Translations under genes and position numbers: made by a program
Notes under the pieces: generated by a model
What the model was told of the DNA's origin: nothing
Seen by the model: the letters and a program-made list of their open reading frames with translations, nothing else
Database searches by the model: none
Assembly (NCBI GenBank): GCA_011037195.1
Contig: JAAEAF010002650.1
Coordinates: 23,972-87,971, forward strand
Source: Triatoma infestans
Taxonomy: Eukaryota; Arthropoda; Insecta; Hemiptera; Reduviidae
Length of the DNA stretch: 64,000 nt
Direction: 5' to 3'
Shown here: positions 31,540 to 42,422 of the stretch, in pieces
How positions within the stretch are numbered: position 1 is the stretch's first letter
Layout: each line of letters starts with the position of its first letter

Positions 31540-32608
31540 AATTTATTTCAGAATCTTCTGGCTAATCTGCACAGACAGGAAGCCAAGCAGAAGAAGAAGA
31601 AGAAGCAGAAGAAGAAATAATAACCTGTTTTAAAAGTAATTTGTACATTGGCTGGCAGCATGATCACAATCCAGGTACAAGACAACTGTTAGAAGAAAAG
31701 TCCAAAGCATTCAGCACTATTGTCTTTTAGAAATCAAATAAATATAAAGGGCAGATTTTTAACTACCAAGATAGCATTATTTTAAGAGTCTCTTATAAGA
31801 ATTCAACCAAGTACCATGCGAGAGAGAACAACAAGTGGCAGTTAATGTTACGTGAACATTTGAGCTTAAATCAATCAAGTGTAAAAGTTTCTATGTATTT
31901 TTTATGCTTATTATTATGAATGATTATTAAGTATTTAAATTCATTTAGAGATAATATATTGTAATATTATTTGTATTGGGGGGTGGTGGTAAATTGAATA
32001 TGTTGATTAATAATTAATTATTATAATTCATATTTGAAATCTTCTCTAAAGGAATCTCGTGAGGTCTGTGTTTATACAGAAGTTGGAGAGGATGAAAAAA
32101 AACAATTAAATATATGGATCCAAAAATATATATATAATTAAAAAACAATATATATCAAAAATAAATAAATACAATTTTGTGATACAACAACATAAGTGCC
32201 TTGTCATTTAGGAGAAACTGCTTTTTATAAAACTTACACATTTTACATATGTTCTGGCTTGAAGAAGGTTGGGGCACTTCCACCACTCACTACTGTAACA
32301 TGGCTTTTTCTAATGACGGACTTCACTCTTTTTATCGTACAAATTTTGAACTGACCCCTCTCCCTGACCCACCTTATATATTCTACCTCCACCCCAGAGA
32401 AAGTGAGAAGAGAGAAATTCCCTTTGTCCTAAATAAATGTAATAATAGGGGTAGGCCAGGTATCTCTGACTCAACTAACTGTTTCTTTTATGCCTTTCAA
32501 CTTCAAAAAACCCAAATTTATAAATATATACATCGGAAAAATTCCTTACTTTACAATCATAAAATTATTTAACAAGAATATATTTCGATACAATCTGTAT
32601 TTATTAAT
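31540..32608. other. Possible LTR4-related sequence, unresolved
   Basis: 31890-31990 resembles the part of LTR4 near 44970-45000 ('aagtatttaaattcatttagagat'-type), and LTR4-like sequence resumes at 32610. The intervening 600 bp has no recognised feature and could be an insertion. Confidence 0.3.
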
Positions 32609-32609
32609 T

Positions 32610-32790
32610 CTTCCAAAGATGTACACATTACAATATATTTATTTTAAACCAGTGGTGATGACTTCTTCATTATATCTTAAACATCTATCACTTTAAAACT
32701 TAACACACAAATAAGCCCTTTCAAACCTGCTCGTGCTACAACACTACAAAACATAATTACACATCTAACCAATCACATTAAAGTTTCTTT
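32610..32790 (+). repeat. LTR4-like 3' region
   Basis: Shares 'atatttattttaaaccag', 'tggtgatgacttc' and 'acacatctaaccaatcac' order with 45003-45140. The 5' end and any TSD are not resolved. Confidence 0.45.
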
Positions 32791-33248
32791 GTTTATGTTT
32801 TCATTTTTTAAATATTTTGCTAAAAATAATTCGTTAAAAACATTTTTTCGCATTCAAGGGACATGAAAAACATGTATTTCCGGTGTAAAACACATACAAC
32901 TTTCTCTCATTGCATGTACAAACTTTTTACTCTGAGTTTCTGCAGTTTTTAGTTTTTCAGATTGTTCATTAATACACAAAAGACAATTCGCTAAATACGT
33001 ATTTTTTCATACTCAACGAATCTATGACGACTTAAACTAAGTAATAGCAAAAACTCCTTTTTACTACCTGTAACACCTGTTAGAGTTGAAATATTGCAAT
33101 AGTATCAAATTTTCGTTATCGAGTTTTTACCGGAAATACATGTTGTGAGGTCCCTGAGACCGAAAAAGTGTTTTTTTTAGAAATTCGTCTTTGTGTGTGT
33201 GTGTGTGTTTCGTGTGTATCTACAATAGACTTCCTTTTTTAGGCCACA

Positions 33249-33930
33249 GTGGAAGGAAGATTTTATGGAAGTTATAGGAACGCTAAAAAACAACAAAAGC
33301 CCTGTTCGCGACGCTATAGACGCAGAAATGTTGAAATACGGAGGAGAAGACCTGTTGAAAGAATTATACAATTTGTTGTTGGAAGTATGGATCAAGGAAA
33401 AGATGCCGGAAGAATGGACAGTAGCTATTATATGTCCGATTTATAAGAAAGGAGATAAATTGAATTGTGGAAATTATAGAGGCATATCCTTGTTAGGGAC
33501 AGCGTATAAGGCATTTGTCATCCTTCTTAATAGGAAAATACAATACTGGTCCGAACACATTCTAGGTGAGTACCAGTGTGGCTTCAGGCCGAGCAGATCA
33601 ACCACCGACCATATTTTCTCCGTCAGACAAATGATGGAAAAATGTTATGAATTTAATGTGGATATGCACCATCTTTTCGTCGATTTTAAGCAAGCATACG
33701 ACAGCATCAACAGAGAAGAACTGATTAAGATTATGCTGAATCTAGGAATCCCTTGTAAGTTAGTAAGGCTAACGAGAATGGCACTTACAGGGAGTAGTTG
33801 TAAGGTGAAGGTTCAGGGAAGGCTGTCGGAGAAGTTTGCAGTCAGTCGGTCTAAGGCAAGGCGATCCTCTGTCCCCCATACTTTTTAATCTAGCCTCAAA
33901 TACGCAATTAGAACAATTCGTACAAATGCA
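33249..33930 (+). pseudogene. RTE-like RT, fingers and palm (motifs 1-5)
   Basis: The 207-residue frame (33265-33888) carries LKNNKSPVRDAIDAEMLKYG, PEEWTVAIICPIYKKGDKLN, NYRGISLLGTAYKAF, EYQCGFRPSRSTTDHIFSVR and the catalytic HHLFVDFKQAYDSINREEL. A frameshift near 33855 moves the next motif, GQGDPLSPILFNLA, into another frame. The [FY]-x-D-F-K-x-A-Y-D-S block is intact. Confidence 0.85.
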
Positions 33931-33951
33931 AATGGTACTATTTATAATAGG

Positions 33952-34284
33952 ATGTCGCAACATCTCGCATACGCAGATGATGTGCTGGTATCAGCTCGCT
34001 CAAAAGCAGCGCTAGCAGGGACTTTTGAGGAATTTGAAAGGGCTGCAACTAAATTAGGGTTACAAATCAATGATGAAAAGACTGTGTATATGAGGATAAC
34101 AAGAAATTCCGAAAGAATAGAAGAAAGTGTGTGTTTTGGAATCCACGAATTCAAGACAGTCAGTAAGTTCAAATATTTAGGAGCTCTCGTAACAGAAAAG
34201 AATGAAAGCTCTGAAGAGATTAAGGCCAGATTGGCTTCCGGGAACAAGTGCTATTTCGCACTTCAGAAACCGCTGAAGGTCTGA
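33952..34284 (+). pseudogene. RTE-like RT, YADD motif and connector
   Basis: The frame reads LAYADDVLVSARSKAALAGT, then KLGLQINDEKTVYMRITRNS, FKYLGALVTEKNESSEEIKA and LASGNKCYFALQKPL, ending at a stop at 34284. YADD holds the two catalytic Asp residues. The next segment lies in another frame. Confidence 0.85.
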
Positions 34285-34755
34285 CAAACAAACCGAAGGT
34301 CCTTATTTATAAAACAATCATAAGACCTGTGGTCACATATGGTTGTGAAACCTGAGTACTTACGAAGGAGACAGAGAGAATGCCAAATATGTGGGAAAGA
34401 AAGGTACTCAGAAGAATATATGGACCTGTCTGTGAAAATGAGAGCTGGAGGATAAGAAAGAACGCTGAGCTCCGTCAAATGTATAATGAACCAGACTTGG
34501 TAGCCTTTGTGAGAAAAAAACCAGCTGAGATGGCTGGGGCATGTGGAACGAATGTCCGAAGGCAGGATTCCAAAAAAGCTGTTGGAAGGGAAACCGGGAG
34601 GGAGCCGTAGAAAAGGACGTCCCCGATTGAGATGGCTGGGAGATGTGGAAGAATTATTGAAGAGAATGGGAGTAAGAAGATGGAGAAGACACGCCCAGGA
34701 AAGAGAAGAGTGGAGTAGGATTGTGGAGGAGGCCCAGGCTCTTGTAGGGCCGTAG
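34285..34755 (+). pseudogene. RTE-like ORF2 thumb and C-terminal region
   Basis: Two overlapping frames: NMWERKVLRRIYGP-like (34380 on; the frame starts MPNMWERK) with WRIRKNAELRQMYNEPDLVA, then from 34543 [40 protein letters not shown] and a terminal EEAQALVGP stop at 34755. It contains an internal stop at 34352. The same layout is seen at 6720-7211. Confidence 0.8.
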
Positions 34756-35159
34756 TGCCAAGGGATAGATATGTAGGTAGTGGAATGAGATCCGCCCTCC
34801 CTGTTTCTAATCTAACTTTAGATTCTCGAATGATATAAAGTCAAAGACAAGTTAATATTCAGTAAATAATTATAAATTTGACGGAAATTTGTCACTTGTC
34901 TGTTTAAATTGCAGTATGAGAAAGTTGTGTGAGTGTTTCACACCAGAATTTTTTTTTTTATGTTCAGAATTCTTTAGAAAACTTAATTTCCAATAATTTT
35001 ACATGAAAATCTGAAAGTAAAAATCGTCAAGTATAATAAAATGTTTAAATTTACATGTGATATAGAAAAAGTAAAAAAAATAAAATAAAATGTAATAATA
35101 AAAAGTAACGTTCATGTTATAAAGTGTCACAGAAATGGAAGTTGGATCTATTTTGAGAT

Positions 35160-35185
35160 ATTATATATATATATATATATATGTG
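35160..35185. repeat. (AT)n microsatellite
   Basis: About 22 bp of alternating AT followed by GTGTGTG. The surrounding 34970-35570 shows no gene or element. Confidence 0.8.
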
Positions 35186-35787
35186 TGTGAAACACTAGAA
35201 ATAATCTCTCATAATACGAAATGTAGAGTAACTTGTTAGTTAATTTCTTTTCCTTTGATATATTATCTTCGCCTACGAGCAATATACACACAGACAGACA
35301 AACATGTAGCTCAATCTAAAAAGGTATTTGTTTGTAAAAATCGATTATTTTTTTTTTATTATAGATTTATCAAAGGAAAACTAAGGGAAACTTATCATGT
35401 TACCATGACAACAGTTGTCATTCATACTCTTTGTTACTCATAAACATTGGCGTTATTTTTGTTTTTGTGAATTTCCCAGAATTTTTACAGGTTTCACTAA
35501 CGCATTATACTGGTATATTAAATTTTATTGAATTTTTTTCAGAATATTCTGTAAACAACTAGTTGTTCAACATCTACAAATTTAGAATTCTAACAATGCC
35601 CAATAAAATGTAACCATTTTTATTTATTATACAATTCTATCATCCAAATAATATTTAATTAGAATTAATTATGTTGTGGAAAATTCTCAATTTAACGAAC
35701 ATTGGTTGACCGGAAGTGCGTTTTGTATATTAATATTGTGGTAGAACCAAACATTGTATTGAAGTGGTACTTTAGAGGAAGCTAAAC

Positions 35788-35980
35788 GTTATAGACAGAG
35801 ATATTTTCCGTGATAGCCTGCTTCATTTTGTGGTCATCGACCGGTTGGTTTCAGGCGTTCGCCCATCTTCAGGATACGTTTGAATGACATACTTGCACAG
35901 AGCAAATTCAGTTTACACACTCATCCGGTCGATGGCCACATAATGAAGCAGGCTATCACGGAAAATGTCTCAGCTCTAAT
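35788..35980. mobile_element. PLE-type terminal repeats: minus unit plus partial plus unit
   Basis: A minus unit (35788-35920) carries a damaged hammerhead motif. It is followed directly by the 3' half of a plus unit (35925-35975, 'ccggtcgatggccacataat'), which lacks the ribozyme 5' half. This is a degraded version of the divergent pair at 36057-36401. Confidence 0.6.
35839..35872 (-). ncRNA. Hammerhead-like motif, family A, 4-base insertion
   Basis: The minus strand has CTGAAGA-T-GGGC-GAAC-GCCT, then GAAA, CCAA, CCGGTC. A four-base insertion separates GAAA from CCGGTC, and one stem II pair is weakened. Probably inactive. Confidence 0.55.
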
Positions 35981-36136
35981 ATAAGAAAATTAAAGAAAAT
36001 CGTTGGAACCGTTTTCGTGATAATCACAAAAAAACTGATAAACCCATTTCGGTAAATTGTTGTGGTGGTTGGTTCCGCAGAGCTGGAAAGCATCAGACAC
36101 ATTTTCCGTGGTAGCCTGCTTGATTTTGTGGTCATC

Positions 36137-36166
36137 GACCGGTTTCGGGCGTTCGCCCATTTTCAG
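36137..36166 (-). ncRNA. Hammerhead-like motif, family A, core mutation
   Basis: The minus strand reads CTGAAAA in place of CTGAAGA (the conserved G is replaced), with GGGC-GAAC-GCCC, GAAA and CCGGTC intact. Predicted inactive. Confidence 0.6.
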
Positions 36167-36325
36167 GATGCGTTTTCCAGACTTGCACAGAGCAAACTTA
36201 GTTTTCACACTAAATCCGTTAGAGTACTTTGGAGTAGTTAGTTAGTTAGAGCAAAACTCAGAGTTAGTGTGAAAACTAAGTTGCTCTGTGCAAGTCTGGT
36301 TGTCACACTGTCTGAAAAACGCATC

Positions 36326-36355
36326 CTGAAGATGGGCGAACGCCCGAAACCGGTC
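36326..36355 (+). ncRNA. Hammerhead ribozyme-like motif, family A, intact core
   Basis: CTGAAGA-T-GGGC-GAAC-GCCC-GAAA-CCGGTC, preceded by GCATC and followed by GATGACC, so a CATC/GATG stem I is available. Identical in core to 17415-17444. Confidence 0.75.
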
Positions 36356-36576
36356 GATGACCACAAAATGAAGCAGGCTACCACGGAAAATGTCACTGAA
36401 ACCATTTCGGTAAAGTTGCACTTCCGAAGTTGGGGGCCCGGATATTTCCCGAAACCTAAACGAAATACCAAGTTTGAGCTATGTAATTTTTCGTTTTAGA
36501 GTTACGTTTTTTCTCCCACTCACTCAATCACACATATACACACACACCCACATACACACACACATATATAAAACAC

Positions 36577-37350
36577 ATTTTTACTTTCTCTTACTCCCAG
36601 TAGAGCAAGTATTGTAATCGTGTCAAATTTTCGATATCGAGTTTTCACCGGAAATATCCGTTTGGAAAGGTCGCTTGAGTCCAAAAAAGTAATCTGTGTG
36701 TATAGCATAGCTCAAAAACGAAAAACCATAGAAAGTTGAAACTTGATATTCCGTTTAGGTATCACCATGGGATCTGACAGTACGTTATCTGTCAAAATTC
36801 CTCAACCGGAAGTACCACTTTACTAATTGTTTTTTTTTACGTTTTTGCAATTTTCTCAAAAATGGCTCAGACGATTTTCTTTAAACTTGGTATATCAACT
36901 ACTAAGAGCTACAACTTTTATTTAAAATATTTCTCCAGGAAATTTCATTTAAGGGCACTTCTGGGGAAGGGGTGGGGTTAGATTTTCATCTAAAGCGCTT
37001 TTTCAGTTTGTTAGACAATTCAGTCGTCTAAATAATGATAATTAGAATTGAATATGTTGTTGAAATTCCGAGTTTGAAATAAATGGGAAAACCGGAAGTG
37101 CGTTTACTTTAACACTTTACTAAATAATTTTTGTTCACTTTTTCCCAATTTTCTCAAAAATGGCTCCGACGATTTTCTTTAAACTTGAAATATAAACTAA
37201 ACAAACAAATATCTACAACTTTTATTTAATACTTTTTTCTGGAAAAATTCATTTAAGGGCACTTTTTGGGGAGGGAAAGATTATGTTTTCTCTAAAGTGC
37301 TGTCGTAGTTAATTATACAATTCCATCATCCAAACAAAATTAATTAGAAA
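36577..37350 (+). repeat. Modular repeat M, forward
   Basis: Begins 'tactttctcttactcccag', contains 'gagttttcaccggaaatat', CCGGAAGT near 36807 and at 37092-37099, and two successive copies of the 'ggctccgacgattttcttt' module. It meets a reverse copy at 37350. Confidence 0.75.
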
Positions 37351-38135
37351 ATAAAAATCTGGTATGAAACAATCACATGGCTTTCTCTCACCTAAATGAT
37401 ACAATTTAATCCAGAAATATTCATAACAATTACAACTCTACAATGTTTAGTTGGGTTGGCCATACAATAATGGTGGAGGCCCAGCTGTGCTACCCTTAGA
37501 TTTTCTCTTCCTAGAAGCCTCTACAGCTCACTGTCCGGCGTTGGGCAGTTTTACCTGTAACGAGAGAACACTGTGGAGGCCGGCAGTGCACTGAGAAGGC
37601 TCCGGGCGCCAATAACCATAGACGTTGACACCCCTTAAATTAAAAAGTTGGTGTTCTCTTACTCCAATTCTCAAAATTACAATTGATTAATTTCATAGTT
37701 TGTGTACCAAATGTAATGGGATTCGTCGAAAACTGGAAAAACTGTTCAGTAAAGGCGCATTTCCGGTTAACTAATTTCCTTAAAACTCGAAATTTTGGCC
37801 ATCTATTTATTTCTAATTAATTTTGTTTGGATGGTAGAATTGTATAATCAACACTTTAGAGAAAAACATAACCCCACCCCTCCCCTAATGGTGCCCTTAA
37901 ATGAATTTTCTCAGAGAAAAGTTTAAAATAAAAGTTGTAGATCTCTGAATTTTTAGTTATATAGGATGTTTCAAGAAAATCGTCGAAAACATTTTTGAGA
38001 AATTGCGAAAAAGTGAAAAAAAAAATTATTTAGTAAAGTGGTAAAGTAAACGCACTTCCGGTTATCCGATTTTTAAAGAAGTTTAAAGAAAATCGTTGTA
38101 ACAGTTTTCGAGAAAATCCCCCCCCCCCCAAGAAG
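37351..38135 (-). repeat. Modular repeat M, reverse
   Basis: Starts 'aaaatctggtatgaaacaat' and ends before the C11 run at 38119-38129, with 'cgcacttccggttatccg' at 38050. A GC-richer 190-bp segment (37450-37640) inside it has no match elsewhere in the window apart from its first 20 bp (compare 30950, 48190). Confidence 0.7.
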
Positions 38136-38624
38136 AAATCTAAGATTTTGTCATACTTTGTTTTTTCCTTGGAGGTATCAAGAGAAAAATCTTTCGAGGG
38201 TGCCGTTGTTGTACATCGTCATCAAGCTAGAAGAAGACGAAAATTAAGAAGTAGAATTATTTCTGGTAGAAACACTCCATCAGATCTAATAATATGTAAC
38301 TTATCACTTATCATCTTATCACTGGTAAACGGAAGAAGAAAAAAAAGAGTAGAACTCCCGGCTCTGTCATATCAGTGTTTTGTTCCAAGTACAATCCCAG
38401 ATGCACACAAATTAACCACAAAATTATGTCCCCCTCCTTATTTAAAAAAAAAAAAATACCCACGGGTACACAGTCGTTCTGTTGTTAATGAATCGCAAAA
38501 AGTTGACTCATATGAAAGCAATGAATTGTTGTTTGGCAGAACTCTATATGTATATATCGATATAAATTAAGTAGAAGGGCTGCCAACTTAACACAAAAAC
38601 CCTCTCTCTCTATATTTTCGTATG

Positions 38625-38657
<33 letters not shown>

Positions 38658-39010
38658 GAAGAACGATTGGTATTATACACCATATGATGCTGTATACACC
38701 ATGAGCTCCCGTGCAATATACTAGAATATCTCTCTCTACTATGCTTCTAACCAATCCTAAAATATCTTCTATTGTTGTACACTAATAGCCCGTGATGTAC
38801 AGTACATTAAAAATATCCCTTGGGCATTTTATACAAAACAAAACAACGACAAGAAGTAATTCGACCGTTAAAAATATTTCCCTGTTCAACTCTTCTTCCC
38901 TTTCTTTAACATGTATCCCCCCCACAACCACCACTCCCGCCACAACAGCTAATAGTTGTTTGATATATTAAATTACTTAAACTACCATTTTATTACTTTA
39001 ATTAGTAATG
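38136..39010. other. No supported gene; one uncharacterised 140-codon frame
   Basis: The frame 38148-38570 (plus) is Lys/Arg-rich and I recognise no domain. With no supporting neighbour it is as likely chance as real. An (ATT)n microsatellite lies at 38625-38658. Confidence 0.25.
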
Positions 39011-39014
39011 ATTT

Positions 39015-39176
39015 GAGCCACTTTAAACGATTTACGTATCTCTTTCGCTATTCAGAGGAAATATTAAGAGCGTGTCGAATTTTTTTTGAAATTGATTTTG
39101 TTCAACGGAAATACATATTCTTTCCGGTTTCTGAATTAGTGAAAAAAAATGTTTTTTGGCTAATGTGAGTGAGAGA

Positions 39177-39212
<36 letters not shown>

Positions 39213-39560
39213 AGGGGACTCAAATTTTATATTCCGTTTAGACTATCGAAGAAGGTTTCGGACAAAATCCGTCAACCAAAACTGCTTCTTTATTCTTTTA
39301 TTTTTTGTGAGTTTTCTAATTTCTGTTTTCCAATTAGCAAAATAATTTTACATATATAGTGAATAATACCTTTATAACGGATACAAGGTAGAATTATGTT
39401 TATCGTTTAACTAGAAAGATACTTTTACAGAAAAGTATTACAGTTGCTGCTGTCTACTCGAAAATGATTCTAAACAATTTCCTTAATTATGAACACTTAA
39501 ACAAACTTATTTTTACTTTTATTTGGAAAATTCTTCCGGATAAAGTTATTGTTCGTATAA
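39015..39560 (+). repeat. Modular repeat M, forward, degenerate
   Basis: Degenerate M start ('cagaggaaatattaagagcg', 'gttcaacggaaatacat', a GT/GA run at 39170-39212). It ends next to the palindrome at 39573. Confidence 0.5.
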
Positions 39561-39572
39561 CACTTATACACA

Positions 39573-40467
39573 GGGTGTGTCCCAAGGTACATGGATAACG
39601 ACTTTTTCTCGGAAACTAAGATAGCTAGTAAAAAACTAAAAAAATACGTGTCCCCGTAGTTTTTGTTAGAAATCCAAATTTAATTTGCAAATTTGTTTTG
39701 GTGCTTCCAGAAGCGAGATACAGCACCAACTTCATTTTTTCAAATGGGGAGGTGTGGTTTTTATTTAAGAAATAGATTCCTCTATTTTTGTAAGAAAAAT
39801 TTACTTGAACGGTTTTTTTCTTTGAGCGATATTTTACAAGTTATGAATGAAAACATGATTCCTATAAGAAATTTCAAAATGATATTATAACGGTTTTTTT
39901 GATTGAATAAGAAGAAAAGTACTATTTTATTATAAATTTTACTCCTCATTAATTACAGATCTTGCTCGAACTGGCCCCCACCATTAGAGATGTATTTCTT
40001 TGGTCGTAAGGTACAATTGGCAGGAAAAAGCATGTGTATGCATCTCTAATGGTGGAGGCCAGTTCGAGCAAGATCTGTAATTAATGAGGAGTAAAATTTA
40101 TAATAAAATAGTACTTTTCTTCTTATTCAATCAAAAAAACCGTTATAATATCATTTTGAAATTTCTTATAGGAATCATGTTTTCATTCATAACTTGTAAA
40201 ATATCGCTCAAAGAAAAAAAAGACCGTTCAAGTAAATTTTTCTTACAAAATATAGAGGAATCTATTTCTTAAATAAATAACACAACTCCCCATTTAAAAA
40301 AATGAAGTTGGTGCGTGGATCTCGATTCTGGAAGCACCAAAACAAATTTGCAAATTAAATTTGGTTTTCTAACAAAAAACTACGAGGATACGTATTTTTT
40401 AGTTTTTTTCTAGCTATCTTAGTTTCCGAGAAAATGTCGTTATCCATATACCTTGGGACACATTGTA
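39573..40467. mobile_element. ~0.9-kb palindrome built from two mariner-type 3' ends
   Basis: The left arm (39573-39990) and right arm (40040-40467) are inverted copies, from TGTGTCCCAAGG at the outer ends to 'ctcgaactggcc'-type sequence near the centre. Read outward from the centre, each arm begins with a short frame ending NGGGQFEQDL and a stop, resembling the C-terminus of a mariner-type transposase. It then runs through a 3' UTR to the terminal inverted repeat. The asymmetric centre is only about 45-50 bp. Confidence 0.75.
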
Positions 40468-40480
40468 CTAGCTTTGGTAT

Positions 40481-40866
40481 GTGTGTGTTTATAACTAATA
40501 TAATGGATAGGAGAAGGAAAGAGAATTAGTGAGAATGTATTTAGGAAGATAGAAATAAACTAGTTGATATCCTGAACACTGTATAATGAATAGAACACAG
40601 TTAAATACAGTTAGGTAGCGAGAACAATATAAGAGTCAGACTGGCTGAGTAAAAAGGTAATAGATAGGTTGCTGACTGGATATACTGTTTGTAAAACTGT
40701 CGTAAACTGTTTTGAACCGTTCTGCTGTCGCATTATTTATATGAATCGAACTCTCCCTTCCTAGTCTGGCTTATGTGGGGAGTAAGTAAATGTTGAGTCA
40801 TTTAATGTCTGCTTCTTCGCTCTTAGGATCCTATGAAACTTTAATGATTCGGATCACATTATAGTA
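40481..40866 (-). mobile_element. LTR5-like sequence, minus orientation
   Basis: Reverse complement matches the solo LTR at 62656-63030 in order: a GATCCGAATCATTA start, a GGGAGAGTTC segment, an AAAACAGTTTACGACAG segment, ACTCAGCCAGTCTG, and a CTAATTCTCTTTCC end. A TSD is not clear. It lies immediately right of the mariner palindrome. Confidence 0.6.
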
Positions 40867-41068
40867 ATATAAATGTTATTTACAATAACAATGACATGTT
40901 TGTACGGCAATGGCCAGAGGAGTTTTTAAAGAAAAACAATTTTTCTTTGTTGCTCTACGTTTCGGGTACCATTGGTGCCGTAATATAATTTTAAGGAAAT
41001 GTGGCTGGGTCCGCAATGCTGGATAACATTCGGTATTTTATCCGTCGTAGCATGCATATTGGTTTTGT

Positions 41069-41098
41069 TCCTGACCGGTTTCGGATATTCATCCATCA
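41069..41098 (-). ncRNA. Hammerhead-like motif, family B, degenerate
   Basis: The minus strand keeps T-GGAT-GAAT-ATCC-GAAA-CCGGTC (stem II GGAT/ATCC) but CTGANGA reads CGTGATG-like, so the 5' core is lost. Called by comparison with 42423-42452. Confidence 0.45.
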
Positions 41099-41105
41099 CG
41101 TATGT

Positions 41106-41390
41106 AGGCCAGACCGGAAGAATTTCGAAGACAGGTTTAAAGAGCACCTACGCTCTTAAAAATACAACAAAACCGACTCCACTTATGCTAACCACCTTTT
41201 AAAGAACAACCACGAACCAGACCTAAAGAAATAACAATGGTCTTATTACACCAAGGCACAAAAAGAAGACGAACGGATATTCTAGAAAAAATATAAATAT
41301 ACAAACACGAGACTATCCACAAAAACATAATGAATGACCAAATAAACTATAACTCAGACACACTCTTTAAGGTCATTCCTCATACCTAAA
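41106..41390 (+). pseudogene. GIY-YIG endonuclease fragment of a PLE
   Basis: YVGQTGR is followed, after a frameshift, by NFEDRFKEHLRS. Later comes sequence matching the NHL-x-NNH and RRTDILE-type blocks of the copy at 58388-58726. The GIY part preceding YVG is missing. PLE nucleases cut target DNA for insertion; this copy is dead. Confidence 0.65.
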
Positions 41391-42129
41391 TGTATTACAA
41401 ACATACCACCAAACTAGTATAAAAGACATCTATGCATATACCACGAGCACACATATATATATATAAAAATATATATTTATGCTGACAAAAAAAAAATGCA
41501 TGCTGCATGCACTTTTGTTAAATTCTAACCTGTGGAACTAAATTTTCTTCTTCTTTCCCCGATTAAAGTACAGATTATTTGCATGGCATATTTAAAATCT
41601 CCTACCGTGCCCTATTAAAAATACCTTTACAAATGCCACCACATCTCTCTCAATGTATTCTTAATGTAATTTAAATATAAATTAATATCATTTAAAATAA
41701 GCATAATAAATAATAACGCACACACATAATAACACATTTGATTCCTTTATTATTAATTTAAAATAATCTCCAATTTGCTGTTTGTTACCAACTTCTTACG
41801 TATCAATTTACTTACATGTTCTCTTATATTAACCCTGCTTCTTTTTCACATTTATTTCTTACTTGTTCGAACTTTTCACTGTCCATAAACTTTGCATTAC
41901 CTTTCTTTAAAATTCATCCATTAATTTGCCTTTCCTTTAAAATTTATCTACTCTTATTAGTACCGTTTACTCCTGAAATAACTTATTCCCCCCTCCCCCC
42001 ATGAAAATGATTTGATAAAACAATGAGCATGCTGAACACCGTCTTGAAATTTAGTTATAAAGTATTCTTCAAAACATGTTATTTATTATACACTATTTTC
42101 TAATGCCTAATCACAATCTACAATAATTT

Positions 42130-42290
42130 CATCAGAGACATTTTCCGTGGTAGCCTGCTTCATTTTGTGGTCATCGACCAGTTTTCGGGCGTTCGCCCAT
42201 CTTCAGGATGCGTTTTTCAGACAGTGTGACTACACAGACTTGCACAGAGCAAACTTAGTTTCACACTCACCACAACCAATAGAATAATTT
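42130..42290 (-). mobile_element. PLE-type terminal repeat, family A, minus unit
   Basis: Matches the other family A units from 'cagagacattttccgtgg' to 'tgcacagagcaaacttag'. It sits within the family B bracketed relic. Confidence 0.65.
42177..42206 (-). ncRNA. Hammerhead-like motif, family A, extra A
   Basis: The minus strand reads CTGAAGA-T-GGGC-GAAC-GCCC-GAAAA-CTGGTC. An extra A follows GAAA and the ACCGGT palindrome is changed to ACTGGT. GTC is kept. Confidence 0.55.
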
Positions 42291-42422
42291 CAATTTGTCA
42301 TGAAACACAAACACACACACATGTAGTAACATAACCTCCTCACATATATACAACCAACAAGTGTGAGTCTACAGAAACATTTCGTTGAAGTGAACTCTAT
42401 ACACGAACTTGGTGTATTTGCT

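Larger units (their letters stand above)
33241..34790 (+). mobile_element. RTE-like non-LTR retrotransposon, 5'-truncated
   Basis: Contains RT fingers, palm, thumb and C-terminal region on the plus strand in three or more frames, with a short 3' UTR after the stop at 34755. It sits inside a forward M copy; truncation occurs in the RT N-terminal region. No clear TSD was identified. Confidence 0.75.
32840..34960 (+). repeat. Modular repeat M fragments, interrupted by an RTE-like element
   Basis: A reverse terminal fragment (32840-32920) is followed by a forward M start (about 33065-33240: 'cgttatcgagtttttaccgg', 'gaggtccctgagaccg', a GT run). M resumes at about 34830 and ends with 'gagaaagttgtgtgagtg' and 'tttcacaccaga' before a T run (34955). 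Confidence 0.65.
36057..36401. mobile_element. 345-bp divergent hammerhead pair with its own 13-bp TSD
   Basis: CCATTTCGGTAAA stands at 36044-36056 and 36402-36414, directly flanking the pair, so the two opposed units inserted as one object. The minus unit spans 36057-36235 and the plus unit 36250-36401, with about 15 bp between. The right arm is shorter than the left. There is no protein-coding sequence, so it must have depended on enzymes supplied in trans, presumably from a PLE. Confidence 0.75.
35580..36500 (+). repeat. Modular repeat M, interrupted by hammerhead units
   Basis: M sequence (CCGGAAGT at 35710-35717, 'gtggtactttagaggaagc') runs to about 35787. M segments also appear at 35985-36056 and after 36414. 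The hammerhead units lie between them. Confidence 0.6.

Noticed and set aside
36269..36499. Open frame across the family A hammerhead unit (MKTKLLCASL...)
   Set aside because: The same peptide-like sequence appears on either strand at several loci only because the RNA-level repeat is conserved; stems and core motifs explain the conservation and the frame differs between copies.
38148..38570. 140-codon frame as a host gene
   Set aside because: No recognised domain, no splice-site-bounded neighbours and flanked by repeats; kept only as a note.
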